Counted from the first letter of the stretch, positions 17,220 through 27,835 are shown. The stretch is DNA of 64,000 nucleotides from Leptolyngbya sp. NIES-2104 (GCF_001485215.1 NZ_BBWW01000001.1:1860001-1924000), one strand, 5' to 3'. The notes: a model not told the origin generated them from the letters alone. A program made the numbers and translations.

Positions 17220-18074
17220 TTAGCGTCTTCTACCGCTGCCGAAAGAAGAGCGTGGTCGTACTCCACTACCAAATCCACCCGGACGATTCACACGGCTCGG
17301 AGTCGATCGATTCGATCTTCTCAATGTACTGGTGCCATATCCCGATCCAGTGGGTCGATCGTTAGAAATCCGAGGACGATTCACTCGTGTACTTGGCGAT
17401 CCCAGTCTGCCTGTCGATCGGAAAACTTGACGATTGCGTTCAACAGCGGGCGGTGCTTGATAGCGTTCCTGATAACGCGAAACGGCTTGACCGTAAGAAG
17501 AACCGTATCCGCCAAAACCAGTCAGACCGACACCCGGACGATAAACGGGAGGCACATAGTACTGAGGGCGGAAGAGAAGGCTACCGATCGCTTGACCTGC
17601 GATCGCGCCCGCAAACGGTGCCCAGAAATTCGGCTCTTGACGGACGACAACCGTTTCAGTTCGTCCAGTTTGTGGATCAGTCACGTTCTCAGTGACATTG
17701 TGGACGTATTCAATCTTGAAATCTTCGGGAATGTGAAGTGAAACCTGACCGTTTTCAGACTTCAGATATGCTTTCTGACCCGCTTTCACTTCGTCCGGGG
17801 TCAGTTGTGCCAAGGGTAAATTCTCCGTTCTAAACGATGAATTCACTCCCGCAGGCGTGTCTCGTAATAAAACGGTGTATTCCCCAGATCCGTCGTCAAA
17901 TGTCGCTTGTTGAACCGAATACTGTCCATTCGGTAAAGGTTTGGTGGCACGCGCCTCAGTCGTGGGGCGATTCGTCTGGGTGCGGGCGGGATCACCGAGA
18001 GAAGCACTACCGCAGCCTACTGTTGTCCAACAGAGCGCGACCGTCATCGAGAGAGCAAGAAATTTCCGCATCAT
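17220..18074 (-). CDS. Secreted lipoprotein with Arg/Ser/Gly-rich C-terminus
   Basis: A protein of about 284 residues. The start MMRKFLALSMTVALCW plus the lipobox TTVGC (Cys about residue 20) is a classical lipoprotein signal; the open frame extends to 18173, but that would bury the signal peptide. The middle part (about 40-160) is soluble with PNGQYSVQQATFDDGSGEYT. A glycine-rich stretch GAIAGQAIGSLLF follows. The last 110 residues are low-complexity and strongly basic (Arg, Ser, Gly, Pro), ending in SSFGSGRRR. I recognise no enzyme motif. It lies 105 bp downstream of the DUF1517-type gene, and may form an operon with it. Confidence 0.75.
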   Translation of the reverse strand: MMRKFLALSMTVALCWTTVGCGSASLGDPARTQTNRPTTEARATKPLPNGQYSVQQATFDDGSGEYTVLLRDTPAGVNSSFRTENLPLAQLTPDEVKAGQKAYLKSENGQVSLHIPEDFKIEYVHNVTENVTDPQTGRTETVVVRQEPNFWAPFAGAIAGQAIGSLLFRPQYYVPPVYRPGVGLTGFGGYGSSYGQAVSRYQERYQAPPAVERNRQVFRSTGRLGSPSTRVNRPRISNDRPTGSGYGTSTLRRSNRSTPSRVNRPGGFGSGVRPRSSFGSGRRR

Positions 18075-18177
18075 TGGAGCGAGTTTAATAAAGGAGAACA
18101 TAGGCGCTTCACTTAATCCTGTTCTAGAGTCTTTTCCTACACTATTCAGCATCCTATCGAGAGAACACCGCATATTT

Positions 18178-18783
18178 CTAGAGAGGGATCAGTTCCGGGT
18201 AAAATTCCAGCAACTGATCAGAACTAAGTTCATCACCGAGGCGCGAAGGAGAAAAGTGAATTTGAATCGCTCTTAGTCGCTCTTGGTACTGCAAGTTAAT
18301 GATTGCTTTCAGTCCAGTCGCCAGCGCTCTCAGATCCGCTAAATCTGTTTCGAGTTCAGGAACTTCCCCTTCTGCTGCGATCGTAATCATTACAATCAGG
18401 TTCTGCGTCACGGGTAACGTCAATTCATCGTTAGGGCTTTCCGTACCTGTCTCCAATTCCGGCGCACTCAAGTACCGCTGAGCCGAGTCTGTGAACAGTT
18501 CATTCACATAATCGCCCGCTTCACCTTCGTTCCAAACCGCGTCACCTTCATTGGCAGCCGATCGCCAATAGGTTTGATATTGCAGCAAGCTTTGACATAC
18601 CTCGACCAGTCCTTCGCCTAAAACTTGCAGATCGCCCTCGGACTCGATCGCATCTCGTCCTGCTCGATTCAAGATTCCGAGCAGCGGAGCTACTTCATCC
18701 CCAGCCAAATGAATAAACAGCCGACAGACCATAAATCGGCTTTTTCCCGAAAATTGGTTCAATCGATCGCGCCAAGAACTCAT
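18178..18783 (-). CDS. DUF1517-type cyanobacterial conserved protein
   Basis: A 201-residue soluble protein beginning MSSWRDRLNQFSGKSRF. It contains VCRLFIHLAGDEVAPLLGIL, EVLG-like LQVLGEGLVEVCQSLLQYQTY and DYVNELFTDSAQRYLS. I place it in the DUF1517-type family of cyanobacteria and chloroplasts from these blocks. The usual glycine-rich or membrane N-terminus of longer DUF1517 proteins is missing here. The function is unknown. Confidence 0.7.
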   Translation of the reverse strand: MSSWRDRLNQFSGKSRFMVCRLFIHLAGDEVAPLLGILNRAGRDAIESEGDLQVLGEGLVEVCQSLLQYQTYWRSAANEGDAVWNEGEAGDYVNELFTDSAQRYLSAPELETGTESPNDELTLPVTQNLIVMITIAAEGEVPELETDLADLRALATGLKAIINLQYQERLRAIQIHFSPSRLGDELSSDQLLEFYPELIPL

Positions 18784-19077
18784 AAAAACAACCTAAACTC
18801 TGTTTATTAACAAGGGATAACGTACTAAACCTCGTAGAAACAAGCGTCTGCCGTTAGTTAGGCGTTTTCGTGCGCTTTAGGGATGGGGCTGAACAATGAA
18901 GCGGTTTGTATCAATTTCACCCCAAAAAGCAAACTGCCAACCCTCGAAGAGAAATTAGCAGTTCACCTAGTATTCACAGAGATTTATGGGTTAGAGCCTT
19001 TAAATTCGCTGGCTCCATTTGATCTATATCTAGAATCTCAGACATCCGGAGGATGTTTCGGCTCTCTAACCTTTTCT

Positions 19078-19614
19078 TTAGATTTGGTGCTTATGCGGAG
19101 TCAGAGTGGCACCCAGCGCTTGAGAGAGCCAAATCTCGATCGCATGAACCGGATATTTGCGTGCCACTTCTGCGGCTGGATCGACCATCGGCTGCACCAA
19201 AATCGTGAACATGCCTAAACGGTTTCCGGCTAGAACATCGGTAAATAAGCGATCGCCCACCATTCCCACTTGTTCTGGCGGCAAATCCATCGCCTCGACC
19301 GCCCGTCTCAACTTCCGGCGCGAAGGCTTGCCTGCACCCGTAATGTAGTACGGCACTTTCAGCACATCCGCAATCCGTTTAATCCGGTTCTCACTGATAT
19401 TGTTGCTGACCAGCCAGATTTGGGTGATTTCTCGAACTTGCTCAACCCACGGTAAAAGTTCGGCTGAAATTTGTGCGGTGGTGATTGGGACTAGCGTTTC
19501 ATCCACATCAAGCACGAGACCGCGTAGTCCGCTTTGTTGAAGGAGTTCCGGTGTTAATCCAAGAATGGTCGTATCGAGAAGAAGATCGGGTTGGAGAAGT
19601 TTGCCCCAAGACAT
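19078..19614 (-). CDS. YqeG family HAD IIIA-type phosphatase
   Basis: A 178-residue HAD-superfamily protein. Motif I is DVDETLVP (D36 nucleophile, D38), motif II is WLVSNN, motif III includes KPSRRKLRRA, and motif IV is GMVGDRLFTDVLAGN. All catalytic residues are present. Relatives include mitochondrial phosphatidylglycerophosphatase Gep4 and bacterial YqeG, so a phospholipid-related phosphatase activity is possible but unproved here. It lies 188 bp downstream of mltG on the same strand. Confidence 0.9.
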   Translation of the reverse strand: MSWGKLLQPDLLLDTTILGLTPELLQQSGLRGLVLDVDETLVPITTAQISAELLPWVEQVREITQIWLVSNNISENRIKRIADVLKVPYYITGAGKPSRRKLRRAVEAMDLPPEQVGMVGDRLFTDVLAGNRLGMFTILVQPMVDPAAEVARKYPVHAIEIWLSQALGATLTPHKHQI

Positions 19615-19802
19615 GGCGTGACACTCGTGAGGTTGAACAATTAAAAAGTCTATTGACTAGCGTACGAGTTGAATTTGGTTAAATCAATCACAATTCGATT
19701 TACTGTGACAATTTGTTTATATCTTTATGAAAGAGTGCTCTAAACCTAATCAACAGTTTAGAGCGATCGTGTCTCGATTTCGTATCGGATTCTCACAGAG
19801 TG

Positions 19803-20912
19803 CTATCGAGTTTTTGCAGGTTTGGATTGTTCTTTTTGTGCCTGGGCATCGACACGATCGCGAATTTTACCTTGCGCCGCTTCATGTTCTGCCAGAGTAC
19901 GACTAAACACATGAGAGCCATCGTACCGCGCTACAAAATAGAGATAATCGGTTTGTTCAGGGTCTAAGGTTGCTTTGAGGCTGGCAATTCCCGGAGCCGC
20001 GATCGGAGTCGGTGGCAGTCCGGGTGTGACATAAGTGTTGTACGGCGAAGGAGTCGCGACCTGAGCGTAAGTTAACGGATTCTCAGGAGTTTGCTGTACT
20101 CCAAGGGCATATTCCACCGTTGGATCAGATCCAAGCGTCATGTTCTTCTTCAGACGATTGTGAAATACGCCAGAAATTCGAGCACGTTCGGTTGGAATCA
20201 CCGCTTCTTTCTCGACGATGCTGGCAAGCGTGACCCATTGCAGCAGAGAAAGATTAGTTTTACCGCGATTCTGGTTGTAAATCGGGAGTGCAACCTGCTC
20301 GAAACGATTTAGCATTTGGCGCACGACTTGTTGAGAAGTGATCGCTGATCCGGCTTCGATCTGATAAGTATCGGGGTAAAGAAAGCCTTCTAGAAAGGGC
20401 AAATTCGGCGGCAACCAAGGAAAATCTGCGATCGGAACTTGGCTTGCGGCGTTGAGAAAATCTTGAGCTTTGAAAAATCCTTCTTTCTCGAAATAGTTCG
20501 CCATCTGTTTTAGCGACCAGCCTTCAGGAATCGTAAAGCTGCGTTGTGCGACTTGTCCTTCCCAAATTTTTTGCGCGATCGCTTGCAAACTATCCCCGGT
20601 CGAAAGCTCATAGTTTCCGGCTTGAAATCCGCCATCGGGATTTTTCCACATCAGCCAGCGTGCCCAGACTTCCCAGGCTTTCGCCGATCGAATTAATCCA
20701 GCAGCTTCGAGTTCTTGTCCGATCTGTTGAGCCGAAGTTCCTTGAGGAATCTGAATCAGAACTCGTTTTCCTTGCTCTGGAGCGGCTTGAGCAGCGATCG
20801 GAGAACTGGCGAAATTCCACCAGGCTTGAGCACGCCAAGCAGATAGACCGAGTGCAGCCCCGACGAGAAACAGGAAAAACGAAAATCTCGCAACACTTTT
20901 AGCGATTTTCAT
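19803..20912 (-). CDS. mltG: Endolytic murein transglycosylase MltG
   Basis: Inner-membrane lytic transglycosylase that cleaves nascent glycan strands. One N-terminal transmembrane helix (FSFFLFLVGAALGLSAW) is followed by a LysM-like region and the YceG catalytic domain. The catalytic Glu lies in ASIVEKEAVIPTERARIS, followed by GVFHNRLKKNMTLGSDPTVEYALG read in two parts, and NTYVTPGLPPTPIAAPG. The length of 369 residues is normal. I chose ATG 20912 (MKIAKSVARFSFF), which places basic residues directly before the helix. mltG, yqeG and the DUF3727 gene stand next to each other in several cyanobacteria. Confidence 0.93.
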   Translation of the reverse strand: MKIAKSVARFSFFLFLVGAALGLSAWRAQAWWNFASSPIAAQAAPEQGKRVLIQIPQGTSAQQIGQELEAAGLIRSAKAWEVWARWLMWKNPDGGFQAGNYELSTGDSLQAIAQKIWEGQVAQRSFTIPEGWSLKQMANYFEKEGFFKAQDFLNAASQVPIADFPWLPPNLPFLEGFLYPDTYQIEAGSAITSQQVVRQMLNRFEQVALPIYNQNRGKTNLSLLQWVTLASIVEKEAVIPTERARISGVFHNRLKKNMTLGSDPTVEYALGVQQTPENPLTYAQVATPSPYNTYVTPGLPPTPIAAPGIASLKATLDPEQTDYLYFVARYDGSHVFSRTLAEHEAAQGKIRDRVDAQAQKEQSKPAKTR

Positions 20913-21086
20913 CTCGAATGAAGGTGAAGAACTGAGCAAATCACTTTGCTGAGAACAAATCTTAACGGAGTTACGAAATAAGTCAACGGATATAAAAATG
21001 ATTTATCAACAAGATTTGCGATCGAGGGGATCGCGACCAAATAAGGATTGTAGCGCTGAATTTAGATGAGGAAAAATATTTTTTTA

Positions 21087-21134
21087 GGAGTCGGCTTTTA
21101 TTTCTGAACGCGAGTATTCAAAAATACCGACTCC
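21087..21134 (-). terminator. Long hairpin after the DUF3727 gene
   Basis: GGAGTCGG (21087-21094) pairs with CCGACTCC (21127-21134), and the interior extends the stem (TATTTTTGAA with TTCAGAAATA on the minus strand, one mismatch). It lies 8 bp after the stop of the minus-strand gene. The tail on that strand is TAAAAAAATATTTTT, so the T-run is delayed. It is a probable terminator or mRNA 3' stabiliser. Confidence 0.5.
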
Positions 21135-21141
21135 AACTAAA

Positions 21142-21705
21142 CTAATCCATTTCATCGAAGAGTTGATCTTCGATCATCGGTAACATTGGCTCAATTTTCT
21201 TAAGCTCTTCTTGCGATAACAAATGTGGCGTTCCATCGTCATCGAGTCGCGCCAAAATGAAATAAGGATCAAGCGGTGTATAAATTGCGTATTCTTGTTC
21301 CTCATACCAAAAGCTGGCTAACAGTTGTAGTTCTTCCTGATCATCGTCTGAGTCGGATTCTACGCCTGCCCAAGCTTCGTCATCGTCTAAATCGGGTAAG
21401 TCACCTTCAACGGTTAGCACAACGGCTGTTTGCTTCAGAGCCAAATTTTGCTCTTCTAGCACCGCTTTTGCGATCGGAAACACCTGATCAATGACTGCCT
21501 GATCTTCGACTAATACTGCTTCATCCTCGTCGCCATTTTCCTGCCAAGCGAAAATCTCGATCGGCGAGTCAACGGGAAGTAACAGCACATATTCTTGGTC
21601 TTCCACGTCCAAAGAATGCTCGATGTAGCAGGTGAGGGTCAAGCCTGACTCATCTGTGAGGGTTACGGTGGGAGCATCCATGCTGTTAATGCTGTCTTCG
21701 TCCAT
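21142..21705 (-). CDS. DUF3727 family acidic protein
   Basis: A 187-residue, strongly acidic soluble protein made of two similar halves. The first half reads TVTLTDESGLTLTCYIEHSL...EYVLLLPVDSPIEIF, the second LLASFWYEEQEYAIYTPLDP and LARLDDDGTPHLLS. The DUF1292/DUF3727 pattern is clear. An Asp/Glu-rich linker lies around residues 105-125. The start could also be the internal ATG at residue 9 (MDAPTVTLTD). The function is unknown; the neighbourhood with mltG and yqeG is conserved in cyanobacteria. Confidence 0.85.
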   Translation of the reverse strand: MDEDSINSMDAPTVTLTDESGLTLTCYIEHSLDVEDQEYVLLLPVDSPIEIFAWQENGDEDEAVLVEDQAVIDQVFPIAKAVLEEQNLALKQTAVVLTVEGDLPDLDDDEAWAGVESDSDDDQEELQLLASFWYEEQEYAIYTPLDPYFILARLDDDGTPHLLSQEELKKIEPMLPMIEDQLFDEMD

Positions 21706-21845
21706 TGGACTCTCTCTATCTCAACTTACATAAAACGAATTTTGGACTCACCGAAATCAACAGTTGCGATCGCGGTTTGTCCTCCCAAAAGTATCTCGTA
21801 GAATGGGCACTTTTGCTCAAACCAAGAGCGGGACATCGATTGAAC

Positions 21846-21876
21846 AAAAAATCGGGATGGTTCTCACCACCCCGAT
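21846..21876 (-). terminator. Rho-independent terminator of ftsH
   Basis: Arms ATCGGGATGGT (21851-21861) and ACCACCCCGAT (21866-21876) pair over 11 positions with one mismatch around a TCTC loop. On the minus strand a run of T follows directly. It lies 24 bp after the ftsH stop. Confidence 0.85.
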
Positions 21877-21899
21877 CGAATTGAATTTATCTTAGCGAA

Positions 21900-23786
21900 T
21901 TACAGTTGCGGGACATATCGATCTTTCTCAGGAACTGCGGTGTATTCTGCAACGATCTGACGGAATTCATCGCCATCGATCGTTTCTTTTTCCACCAGCA
22001 GATCGACTAAGCGATCGATCACTTCCCGATTTTCGCGAACAATCCGACGGGTATCTTCTAAGCAATGTTCGACAATCGATCGCACTTGAGCATCGATTCG
22101 AGCCGCGATTTCTTCGGAATATTCCGATCGCGTCGTCCAACCTGCACCTAAGAAGACTTCGCCTTGCTGACTTTCGAGCGACAACGGACCGAGATCCGAC
22201 ATTCCGTAACGAGTCACCATCTGACGAGCCATTCCAGTAACTTGCTGAATGTCGCCACCTGCGCCCGTCGTGACTTCCGCATCTCCGAAAATCACTTCTT
22301 CCGCAGCGCGTCCACCTAAAGCACCTTTGATTCGCGCTAGGATTTGCGATCGCGAAATCAGTCCTTGATCTTCACTCGGCATAAACCAAGTCAAACCACG
22401 AGCCTGACCACGAGGAACCAGAGTCACCTTCTGTACGGGATCGTGCTCTTTTACTAAAGTACCTACGATCGCGTGTCCGATTTCGTGATAAGCGATCAAT
22501 CGCTTGCTCTTACTATCGGTCAGCGGTGTGCCTTCCATTCCCGCCACGACGCGATCGACAGCATCATCGATTTCGAGCATCGTGATGGCATCTTTACGGC
22601 GACGAGCGGTGAGAATTGCGGCTTCGTTCAGCAAGTTCGCTAAGTCTGCTCCAGAGAAACCTGGAGTCCGACGTGCGATCGCTTCGAGTGAAACTTCAGG
22701 TGCAATCTTTTTGTTGCGAGCGTGAACGTTCAGAACTTCAAGACGACCTTTGATATCGGGGACATCGACGGTAACTTGGCGATCGAAACGACCCGGACGC
22801 AATAAAGCAGAGTCAAGTACATCAGGGCGGTTCGTTGCTGCGATGATGATGATGCCGGTATTGCCTTCAAAGCCATCCATCTCGGTTAGGAGTTGGTTCA
22901 GGGTTTGTTCCCGTTCATCGTTACCGCCACCGATGCCCGCTCCACGCTGACGACCGACCGCATCAATTTCATCGATAAAGATGATACAAGGTGCGTTTTC
23001 TTTCGCTTTTTTGAACAAGTCGCGGACGCGGGACGCACCCACACCGACGAACATTTCGACGAATTCGGAACCAGAGATCGAGAAGAAGGGAACACCCGCT
23101 TCACCTGCGATCGCTTTTGCTAACAGTGTCTTACCTGTTCCAGGAGGTCCAACGAGCAGAACGCCCTTGGGAATTTTTGCGCCGACTGCGGTAAAGCGTT
23201 CGGGCTTTTTCAAGAAAGTAACAACTTCTTGAAGTTCTTCCTTTGCTTCTTCGATGCCTGCGACATCATCAAATAAGACACCCGTTTTCGCTTCCATTTG
23301 GAAACGAGCGCGAGACTTACCGAAGCTCATCGCTTGTCCAGGACCACCGGGAACATTCCCCGATCGACGGAACAAGAAGAACAATCCACCCAAGAGCAGA
23401 ATCGGGAAAATCAGGTTTCCGAGCAGGTTCCAGACTGCGCCATCGTTGCGGATGGGATGAGAATCGAGGTTTACACCAGCGGTGCGAAGACGGGTCACGA
23501 GTTCGGGAGTATTGCCGGGGAGATCGACTCGTAAGCGTTGTAGCCGATTATCCAAATCTGGATCAACTGCTTCTACGATCGCAGTCCGACCGCCATCATA
23601 TAAATCAACACTAGTAATTCGATTGGCATCTAAATACTCCAGGAACCGTCCATAAGTCATCCGGGTGCTGGCGGTGTTTCGACTTGTACTGGGTGCGGTT
23701 GGAGCGATTGATCCTTGCCATAGGAAAAACCCAACGACGAGCGCGGGTAATGCCCAGAGCAGGATGGTTCTCCAAGAAGATTTCAT
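21900..23786 (-). CDS. ftsH: ATP-dependent zinc metalloprotease FtsH (thylakoid FtsH2-like)
   Basis: A 628-residue membrane protease. Two transmembrane helices (about 7-25 and 118-140) flank a lumenal loop. The AAA+ module has Walker A GPPGTGKT (213-220), Walker [12 protein letters not shown] and the second region of homology [20 protein letters not shown]. The zinc site is HEIGH in the C-terminal third. All catalytic elements are intact. The C-terminal EKDRYVPQL resembles cyanobacterial FtsH2, which with FtsH3 degrades photodamaged D1 during photosystem II repair; assignment to that paralogue is from similarity only. It is a monocistronic unit with its own terminator. Confidence 0.95.
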   Translation of the reverse strand: MKSSWRTILLWALPALVVGFFLWQGSIAPTAPSTSRNTASTRMTYGRFLEYLDANRITSVDLYDGGRTAIVEAVDPDLDNRLQRLRVDLPGNTPELVTRLRTAGVNLDSHPIRNDGAVWNLLGNLIFPILLLGGLFFLFRRSGNVPGGPGQAMSFGKSRARFQMEAKTGVLFDDVAGIEEAKEELQEVVTFLKKPERFTAVGAKIPKGVLLVGPPGTGKTLLAKAIAGEAGVPFFSISGSEFVEMFVGVGASRVRDLFKKAKENAPCIIFIDEIDAVGRQRGAGIGGGNDEREQTLNQLLTEMDGFEGNTGIIIIAATNRPDVLDSALLRPGRFDRQVTVDVPDIKGRLEVLNVHARNKKIAPEVSLEAIARRTPGFSGADLANLLNEAAILTARRRKDAITMLEIDDAVDRVVAGMEGTPLTDSKSKRLIAYHEIGHAIVGTLVKEHDPVQKVTLVPRGQARGLTWFMPSEDQGLISRSQILARIKGALGGRAAEEVIFGDAEVTTGAGGDIQQVTGMARQMVTRYGMSDLGPLSLESQQGEVFLGAGWTTRSEYSEEIAARIDAQVRSIVEHCLEDTRRIVRENREVIDRLVDLLVEKETIDGDEFRQIVAEYTAVPEKDRYVPQL

Positions 23787-24034
23787 AAACTAGCAACCTC
23801 GCGATACGGCTACAACGGTAAAGATCGATCGTTATTTAAGTATGGAGCTTCCATACGAGTTTGTACGGTGCGATTTGGCTCAAGAATTAAGCTCAGATGA
23901 AGCGCAAGTACTTTTACGGATTCTCTACCAAGGGATTAATGAGAAGAATCTTAACTAAATTTAACAGAAATTCGGGTCTTCCGACAAACGGGAGTTTGGA
24001 AGGGGAACTTCTTGGGGTTTGGTGCGATCGATTG

Positions 24035-24229
24035 GAGGCTGTTTGGAAAGTTTTCGCTGCGTTGTGCGCTCGCCCTGAAATGAATTTCGGGCTAATCGGC
24101 GAAAGTCTACTGAAGTAGACTAGGAGCGAGTTCTAGGCTCTTAGTTCATTTCAATGAACTTGCGTCGGTTAGCCCAAAATTCATTTCAGGGCGGGGTGTG
24201 GCAATAACGACTACGTTTCAAACACCTTC
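24035..24229. mobile_element. Non-autonomous element with T-shaped fold, copy 2
   Basis: A 195-bp element downstream of gltX. It runs from GAGGCTGTTTGGAAAGT to ...TTTCAAACACCTTC. The flanks are TTG (24032-24034) and TTA (24230-24232), the latter being the gltX stop codon. The outer stem is 24071-24095 with 24169-24193, with one G-U wobble. The inner hairpins are AGTCTACTGAAGTAGACT and AGTTCATTTCAATGAACT; the second differs from other copies by a compensated base pair. No coding capacity. Confidence 0.85.
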
Positions 24230-25669
24230 TTAAGCCACGATCGACAATGCCTGCTCAAACCGTTCTCGATCGAGTCCTTTCTGATTCAACAGCAACCAGG
24301 ACTGGACTAAATCAGGTCCTTGAAGCGCCCCAGTTAGCGAGGCTCTGAGCGATTTCATCACGACACCTTTCTTCAAGTTCTGCTCTTTCACGACTTGTTT
24401 AATCACGTCTTGAGTCGCAGCTTCAGTTAACGGTGAAGGCATCGCCTCTAAGATTGCCTTAATCGCTGTGGATGCGCCTTCTTGCTGCATTTGAGCTTTC
24501 GCATCTTCGTTCAATTCCACGGATTGGAACAGATAGCGCGTCATTTCTACCGCTTCATTTAGGCGAGAAAGGCTCGGAGCAACTAGGGCAGCGATTTGTT
24601 CCAGCCATGCACGATCGCTCTTTTCATCAAATACATACCCAGCTGATTTCCAGATCGGAACTAATAAATCCGTCACCTCTGGAATCGGCATTGCGTGAAT
24701 ATACTGCCCGTTCAGCCAGTTCAATTTATCCCAGTCGAATTTAGCTCCAGCTTTATTGACGCGATCGAATCCGAATTTCTCAGCCGCTTCTGTGAGCGTG
24801 AAAATTTCGGTCATCGGTTCGGGAGGCGACCAACCGAGCAGCGTCATGTAATTCGCGATCGCGTCCGATGTGTATCCCATATTTCTAAAATCAGAAATCG
24901 AAGTCACGCCATCGCGCTTGGAAAGTTTCGCGCCTGCTTGATTCAAAATCAGTGGAGTGTGTCCGAATTCTGGTAACGTCGCGCCTAATGCTTCATACAG
25001 TAGAATTTGCTTCGGCGTATTTCCGATGTGATCTTCGCCCCTGATCACATGGCTGATTTGCATATCGATATCGTCAATTACCACGACAAAGTTATAAAGC
25101 GGTTGACCGATTTCTTCGCCTTCTGCCGCACGAGCAATCACCATATCGCCGCCCAAATCGCGACCTTTCCATGTGACCGTTCCGCGAACGAGATCCGTCC
25201 AGGAAATTTCTCGATCGTCCTCGATTTTGAACCGAATCACAGGCTTGCGACCTTCAGCCAAGTAAGCCGCTTCTTGTTCGGGAGTCAGATTACGATGGCG
25301 ATTGTCGTATCGGGGCGCTTCGTTTCTGGCTTTTTGTGCTTCCCGCATCGCATCCAGTTCTTCAGGCGTATCATAAGCGCGATAAGCAAGTCCTTTTTCA
25401 AGAAGTTGCTTAATCTTTTCGCCGTACAAACTCATCCGAGCGGTTTGATAGACGGGTTCTTCGTCCCACGTCAAACCGAGCCAAGTCAACCCGTCGAAAA
25501 TGTTCTGCGTGTATTCGGGTTTCGATCGCTCTAGATCGGTGTCTTCGATGCGAAGAATGAATTTTCCACCATGATGACGGGCAAACAGCCAGTTAAAAAC
25601 CGCAGTTCTAGCCGTTCCGATGTGGAGATTCCCAGTCGGGCTGGGTGCAATGCGAACGCGAACTGTCAT
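24230..25669 (-). CDS. gltX: Glutamyl-tRNA synthetase
   Basis: Class I synthetase of 479 residues. The HIGH-like motif is in [13 protein letters not shown] (residues 9-21) and the KMSKS-like motif is KLSKRDG (about 250). In cyanobacteria this enzyme is normally non-discriminating and also charges tRNA(Gln) for the amidotransferase route; it also supplies Glu-tRNA for tetrapyrrole synthesis. The final TAA is the target site of the adjacent mobile element, and the protein is not altered by it. Confidence 0.96.
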   Translation of the reverse strand: MTVRVRIAPSPTGNLHIGTARTAVFNWLFARHHGGKFILRIEDTDLERSKPEYTQNIFDGLTWLGLTWDEEPVYQTARMSLYGEKIKQLLEKGLAYRAYDTPEELDAMREAQKARNEAPRYDNRHRNLTPEQEAAYLAEGRKPVIRFKIEDDREISWTDLVRGTVTWKGRDLGGDMVIARAAEGEEIGQPLYNFVVVIDDIDMQISHVIRGEDHIGNTPKQILLYEALGATLPEFGHTPLILNQAGAKLSKRDGVTSISDFRNMGYTSDAIANYMTLLGWSPPEPMTEIFTLTEAAEKFGFDRVNKAGAKFDWDKLNWLNGQYIHAMPIPEVTDLLVPIWKSAGYVFDEKSDRAWLEQIAALVAPSLSRLNEAVEMTRYLFQSVELNEDAKAQMQQEGASTAIKAILEAMPSPLTEAATQDVIKQVVKEQNLKKGVVMKSLRASLTGALQGPDLVQSWLLLNQKGLDRERFEQALSIVA

Positions 25670-25709
25670 GAGTCAAATAGGAAATTGTGCATTCTCCATT
25701 GTGGCGCAA

Positions 25710-26876
25710 TTAGGATTTCGTGGGTAACTCAACCTGAGCCGTCGTACCTTGTCCGAGTTCGCTTTGGATTGAGATTGATCCACGCTGAAGCTCGACGCAT
25801 TGTTTCACGATCGACAATCCCAATCCACCGCCCGGAATCGTGTCAACATTTTTCGCTCGGTGAAACGGCTCGAAAATCATCGGCAAGTCTTCTTCAGGAA
25901 TGCCTAAACCGCGATCGCTCACAGTAATTAAGATGTGCTGAGAATCAGTGCGAACTTCGAGATCGATCGATTGCTTCGAGAATTTGAGCGCATTAGCGAC
26001 GAGATGATTCACAATCAAACTGAATAATTCAGGATCAAGATTGACTCGCCGACTGTTGCCCAGAAAGCGGAACTGAATACGATCGTGTTGCTGAAGGTCA
26101 GACACAAGACTGGTGCAAAATCGCTGTAAATCAAACGAATCCAGTTTTGGAGCAATTTCATCTGCACCCATTTTTCGTAACGTGAGCGCATTCGTCAGAA
26201 TCGTTGTCATCGATCGCACCGCATCGCGAATCTTTTGAAAATAGCGCGATCGTCGATCTTCGGGGCAGTCTGTACCGAGCCGCTCTAATAATTCTGTAGA
26301 CGTGAGAATGATCGACAACGGCGTTCTAAATTCATGGGATGCGGTCGTGATAAAGCGCGATTTCAGTTCGTGCAGTTCTTCGATCGCTTGAGTGATTTGG
26401 GATTCTGTCCGTTGTCGTGCTGCAATTTCGTGCTGCAAACGGGCGTGAATCACGGCAAGCTCTTGAGTTTGATGCTTAAGCCGCTGTTCTAATTCTTGTT
26501 GATGTTGATGTTTCTTGAGTGCAACTTGAATCGCGCTTTCAAGTTCGATCAGATTAATCGGCTTAATTAGATATCCAAAAAGATCGGTTTGTTGAGCCGA
26601 ATAAATTATTTCTGGATCGGCATAGCCTGTTAGAAAAATAACTGGGATTTTCCAGCGATCGCGAATGGTATGAGCAACTTCAATTCCGTTCTGTTCGCCC
26701 TTCAATCCCACATCCATTAACACTAAATCCGGTGTTGTATTTGCAACAAGAGATAAAGCGGAATGTGCGGAATCAGCAATGCCAGTCACCGAATAATTTG
26801 CAGCTTCTAAACGGGATCGCAAACTCAGTGCGACCACACCTTCATCTTCGACAATAGCAATCTTTTCACCCACCAT
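25710..26876 (-). CDS. Hybrid response regulator-histidine kinase
   Basis: A 388-residue two-component protein with the receiver first. The receiver domain (1-125) has the phospho-acceptor Asp55 in LVLMDVGLKG and the Lys of LIKP. A coiled-coil linker (about 125-170) leads to the HisKA domain with TTASHEFRTPLS. The HATPase domain has NHLVANALKFS (N box), SDRGLGIPEED (G1) and GGGLGLSIVKQ (G2). There is no membrane segment, so it acts in the cytosol, probably driven by an upstream kinase. The frame opens at TTG 26909, but ATG 26876 (MVGEKIAIVEDEG) fits the start of a receiver fold. Confidence 0.93.
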   Translation of the reverse strand: MVGEKIAIVEDEGVVALSLRSRLEAANYSVTGIADSAHSALSLVANTTPDLVLMDVGLKGEQNGIEVAHTIRDRWKIPVIFLTGYADPEIIYSAQQTDLFGYLIKPINLIELESAIQVALKKHQHQQELEQRLKHQTQELAVIHARLQHEIAARQRTESQITQAIEELHELKSRFITTASHEFRTPLSIILTSTELLERLGTDCPEDRRSRYFQKIRDAVRSMTTILTNALTLRKMGADEIAPKLDSFDLQRFCTSLVSDLQQHDRIQFRFLGNSRRVNLDPELFSLIVNHLVANALKFSKQSIDLEVRTDSQHILITVSDRGLGIPEEDLPMIFEPFHRAKNVDTIPGGGLGLSIVKQCVELQRGSISIQSELGQGTTAQVELPTKS

Positions 26877-27310
26877 TTCTGACTCACCTACCTGTGCAGA
26901 CGATCGCAATGGTGGAACCGATAAAATCGGGAATTAAATGACCACGTTTAACTCGGTTTATTTCAGGAACAAGGTTCATTATGATGAATCAAAGATTAAG
27001 CTAGAGTGCTAAACGACACAATTAGAAAAATAATGCACTTAGAAGTATGAAATGTAACATCGGTAGGCTCATTAATACTGGTTAAAAGTATTAGTAAAAA
27101 ATTACCTCGACAGGCGTGAAATACGCAGATATTTGAATTCGTCAGTATACGCTATTCTAATGTAAGTTTAGTCCGTTCAACGAGTTCAAGCTGGACGACT
27201 CTTCTAAATCTTTCTTCGTTAAATTAGCATCAGCGTGAATCGAATCTTTGCTATCTTAATCACCTTGATGCGGAACACCTCATGATAGAAAGTTCTATTG
27301 AACTTGCAGT
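26877..27310. other. Intergenic region without recognised features
   Basis: About 430 bp of AT-rich sequence between the hybrid kinase start and the DUF1643 stop. No gene, tRNA or clear hairpin was seen. It presumably carries the promoter of the kinase gene. Confidence 0.6.
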
Positions 27311-27835
27311 TTAAGTAACATTTATTATTGTCTTAATTGAAGATTGTTCGATCCACGGAATGCGATCGCTATCTTGCCGCAAATACAGCGGATGTTTCGG
27401 ATGTCCTAATTTCGTAACACCTAATGTATAGACATTTTCTGTTTGGAAAAACGGCAATACTTGGTGATGACGCTCTCCAAATTCGCCCCAATTGCCCCAA
27501 GCTAAAATAATCAGATCGACTCGTTCGGATAGCGTGAATAAATAGCGATCGTTGTCTTTCCCGATCGGCTCCGCTGCCTGTTTTAACAACTGTGGCGTTT
27601 TCGCCCGGTACGCGAATAAATTTACGACTTCCAGCCCGCCAAATCCCCAACGTTTCGCAAACCCGATACAGCGTCGAATCGTTGGATCATTCAATTCGGC
27701 ATCGGCTTGATTGGGATTGAGCATGACAAATCCGACCCGCGCTGAGGACTCCCAAGTCCGCCAGAGCGCATATCGATAGTCGCCATCAAAAATTGCCCCA
27801 TTACCCGATCGGTATTTGTCCGGGTCGGACGGCAT
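27311..27835 (-). CDS. DUF1643 family protein
   Basis: A 174-residue protein with the family hallmarks YRYALWRTWESSARVGFVML, NPNQADAELNDPTIRRCIGF and GGLEVVNLFAYRA, then IILAWGNWG and VYTLGVTKLGHPKHPLYLR. Two conserved blocks, NPNxAD and AWG, suggest a nucleotide- or nucleic-acid-related enzyme, but the function is not established. The start ATG 27835 lies inside the preceding gene, a 35-bp overlap, which implies coupled translation. Homologues often occur as accessory genes near mobile DNA. Confidence 0.85.
   Translation of the reverse strand: MPSDPDKYRSGNGAIFDGDYRYALWRTWESSARVGFVMLNPNQADAELNDPTIRRCIGFAKRWGFGGLEVVNLFAYRAKTPQLLKQAAEPIGKDNDRYLFTLSERVDLIILAWGNWGEFGERHHQVLPFFQTENVYTLGVTKLGHPKHPLYLRQDSDRIPWIEQSSIKTIINVT

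Noticed and set aside
18883-19218. 111-codon frame on the plus strand in the gap before the YqeG gene
   Set aside because: It has no ribosome-binding site, no recognisable protein character and half overlaps the YqeG gene in antisense.
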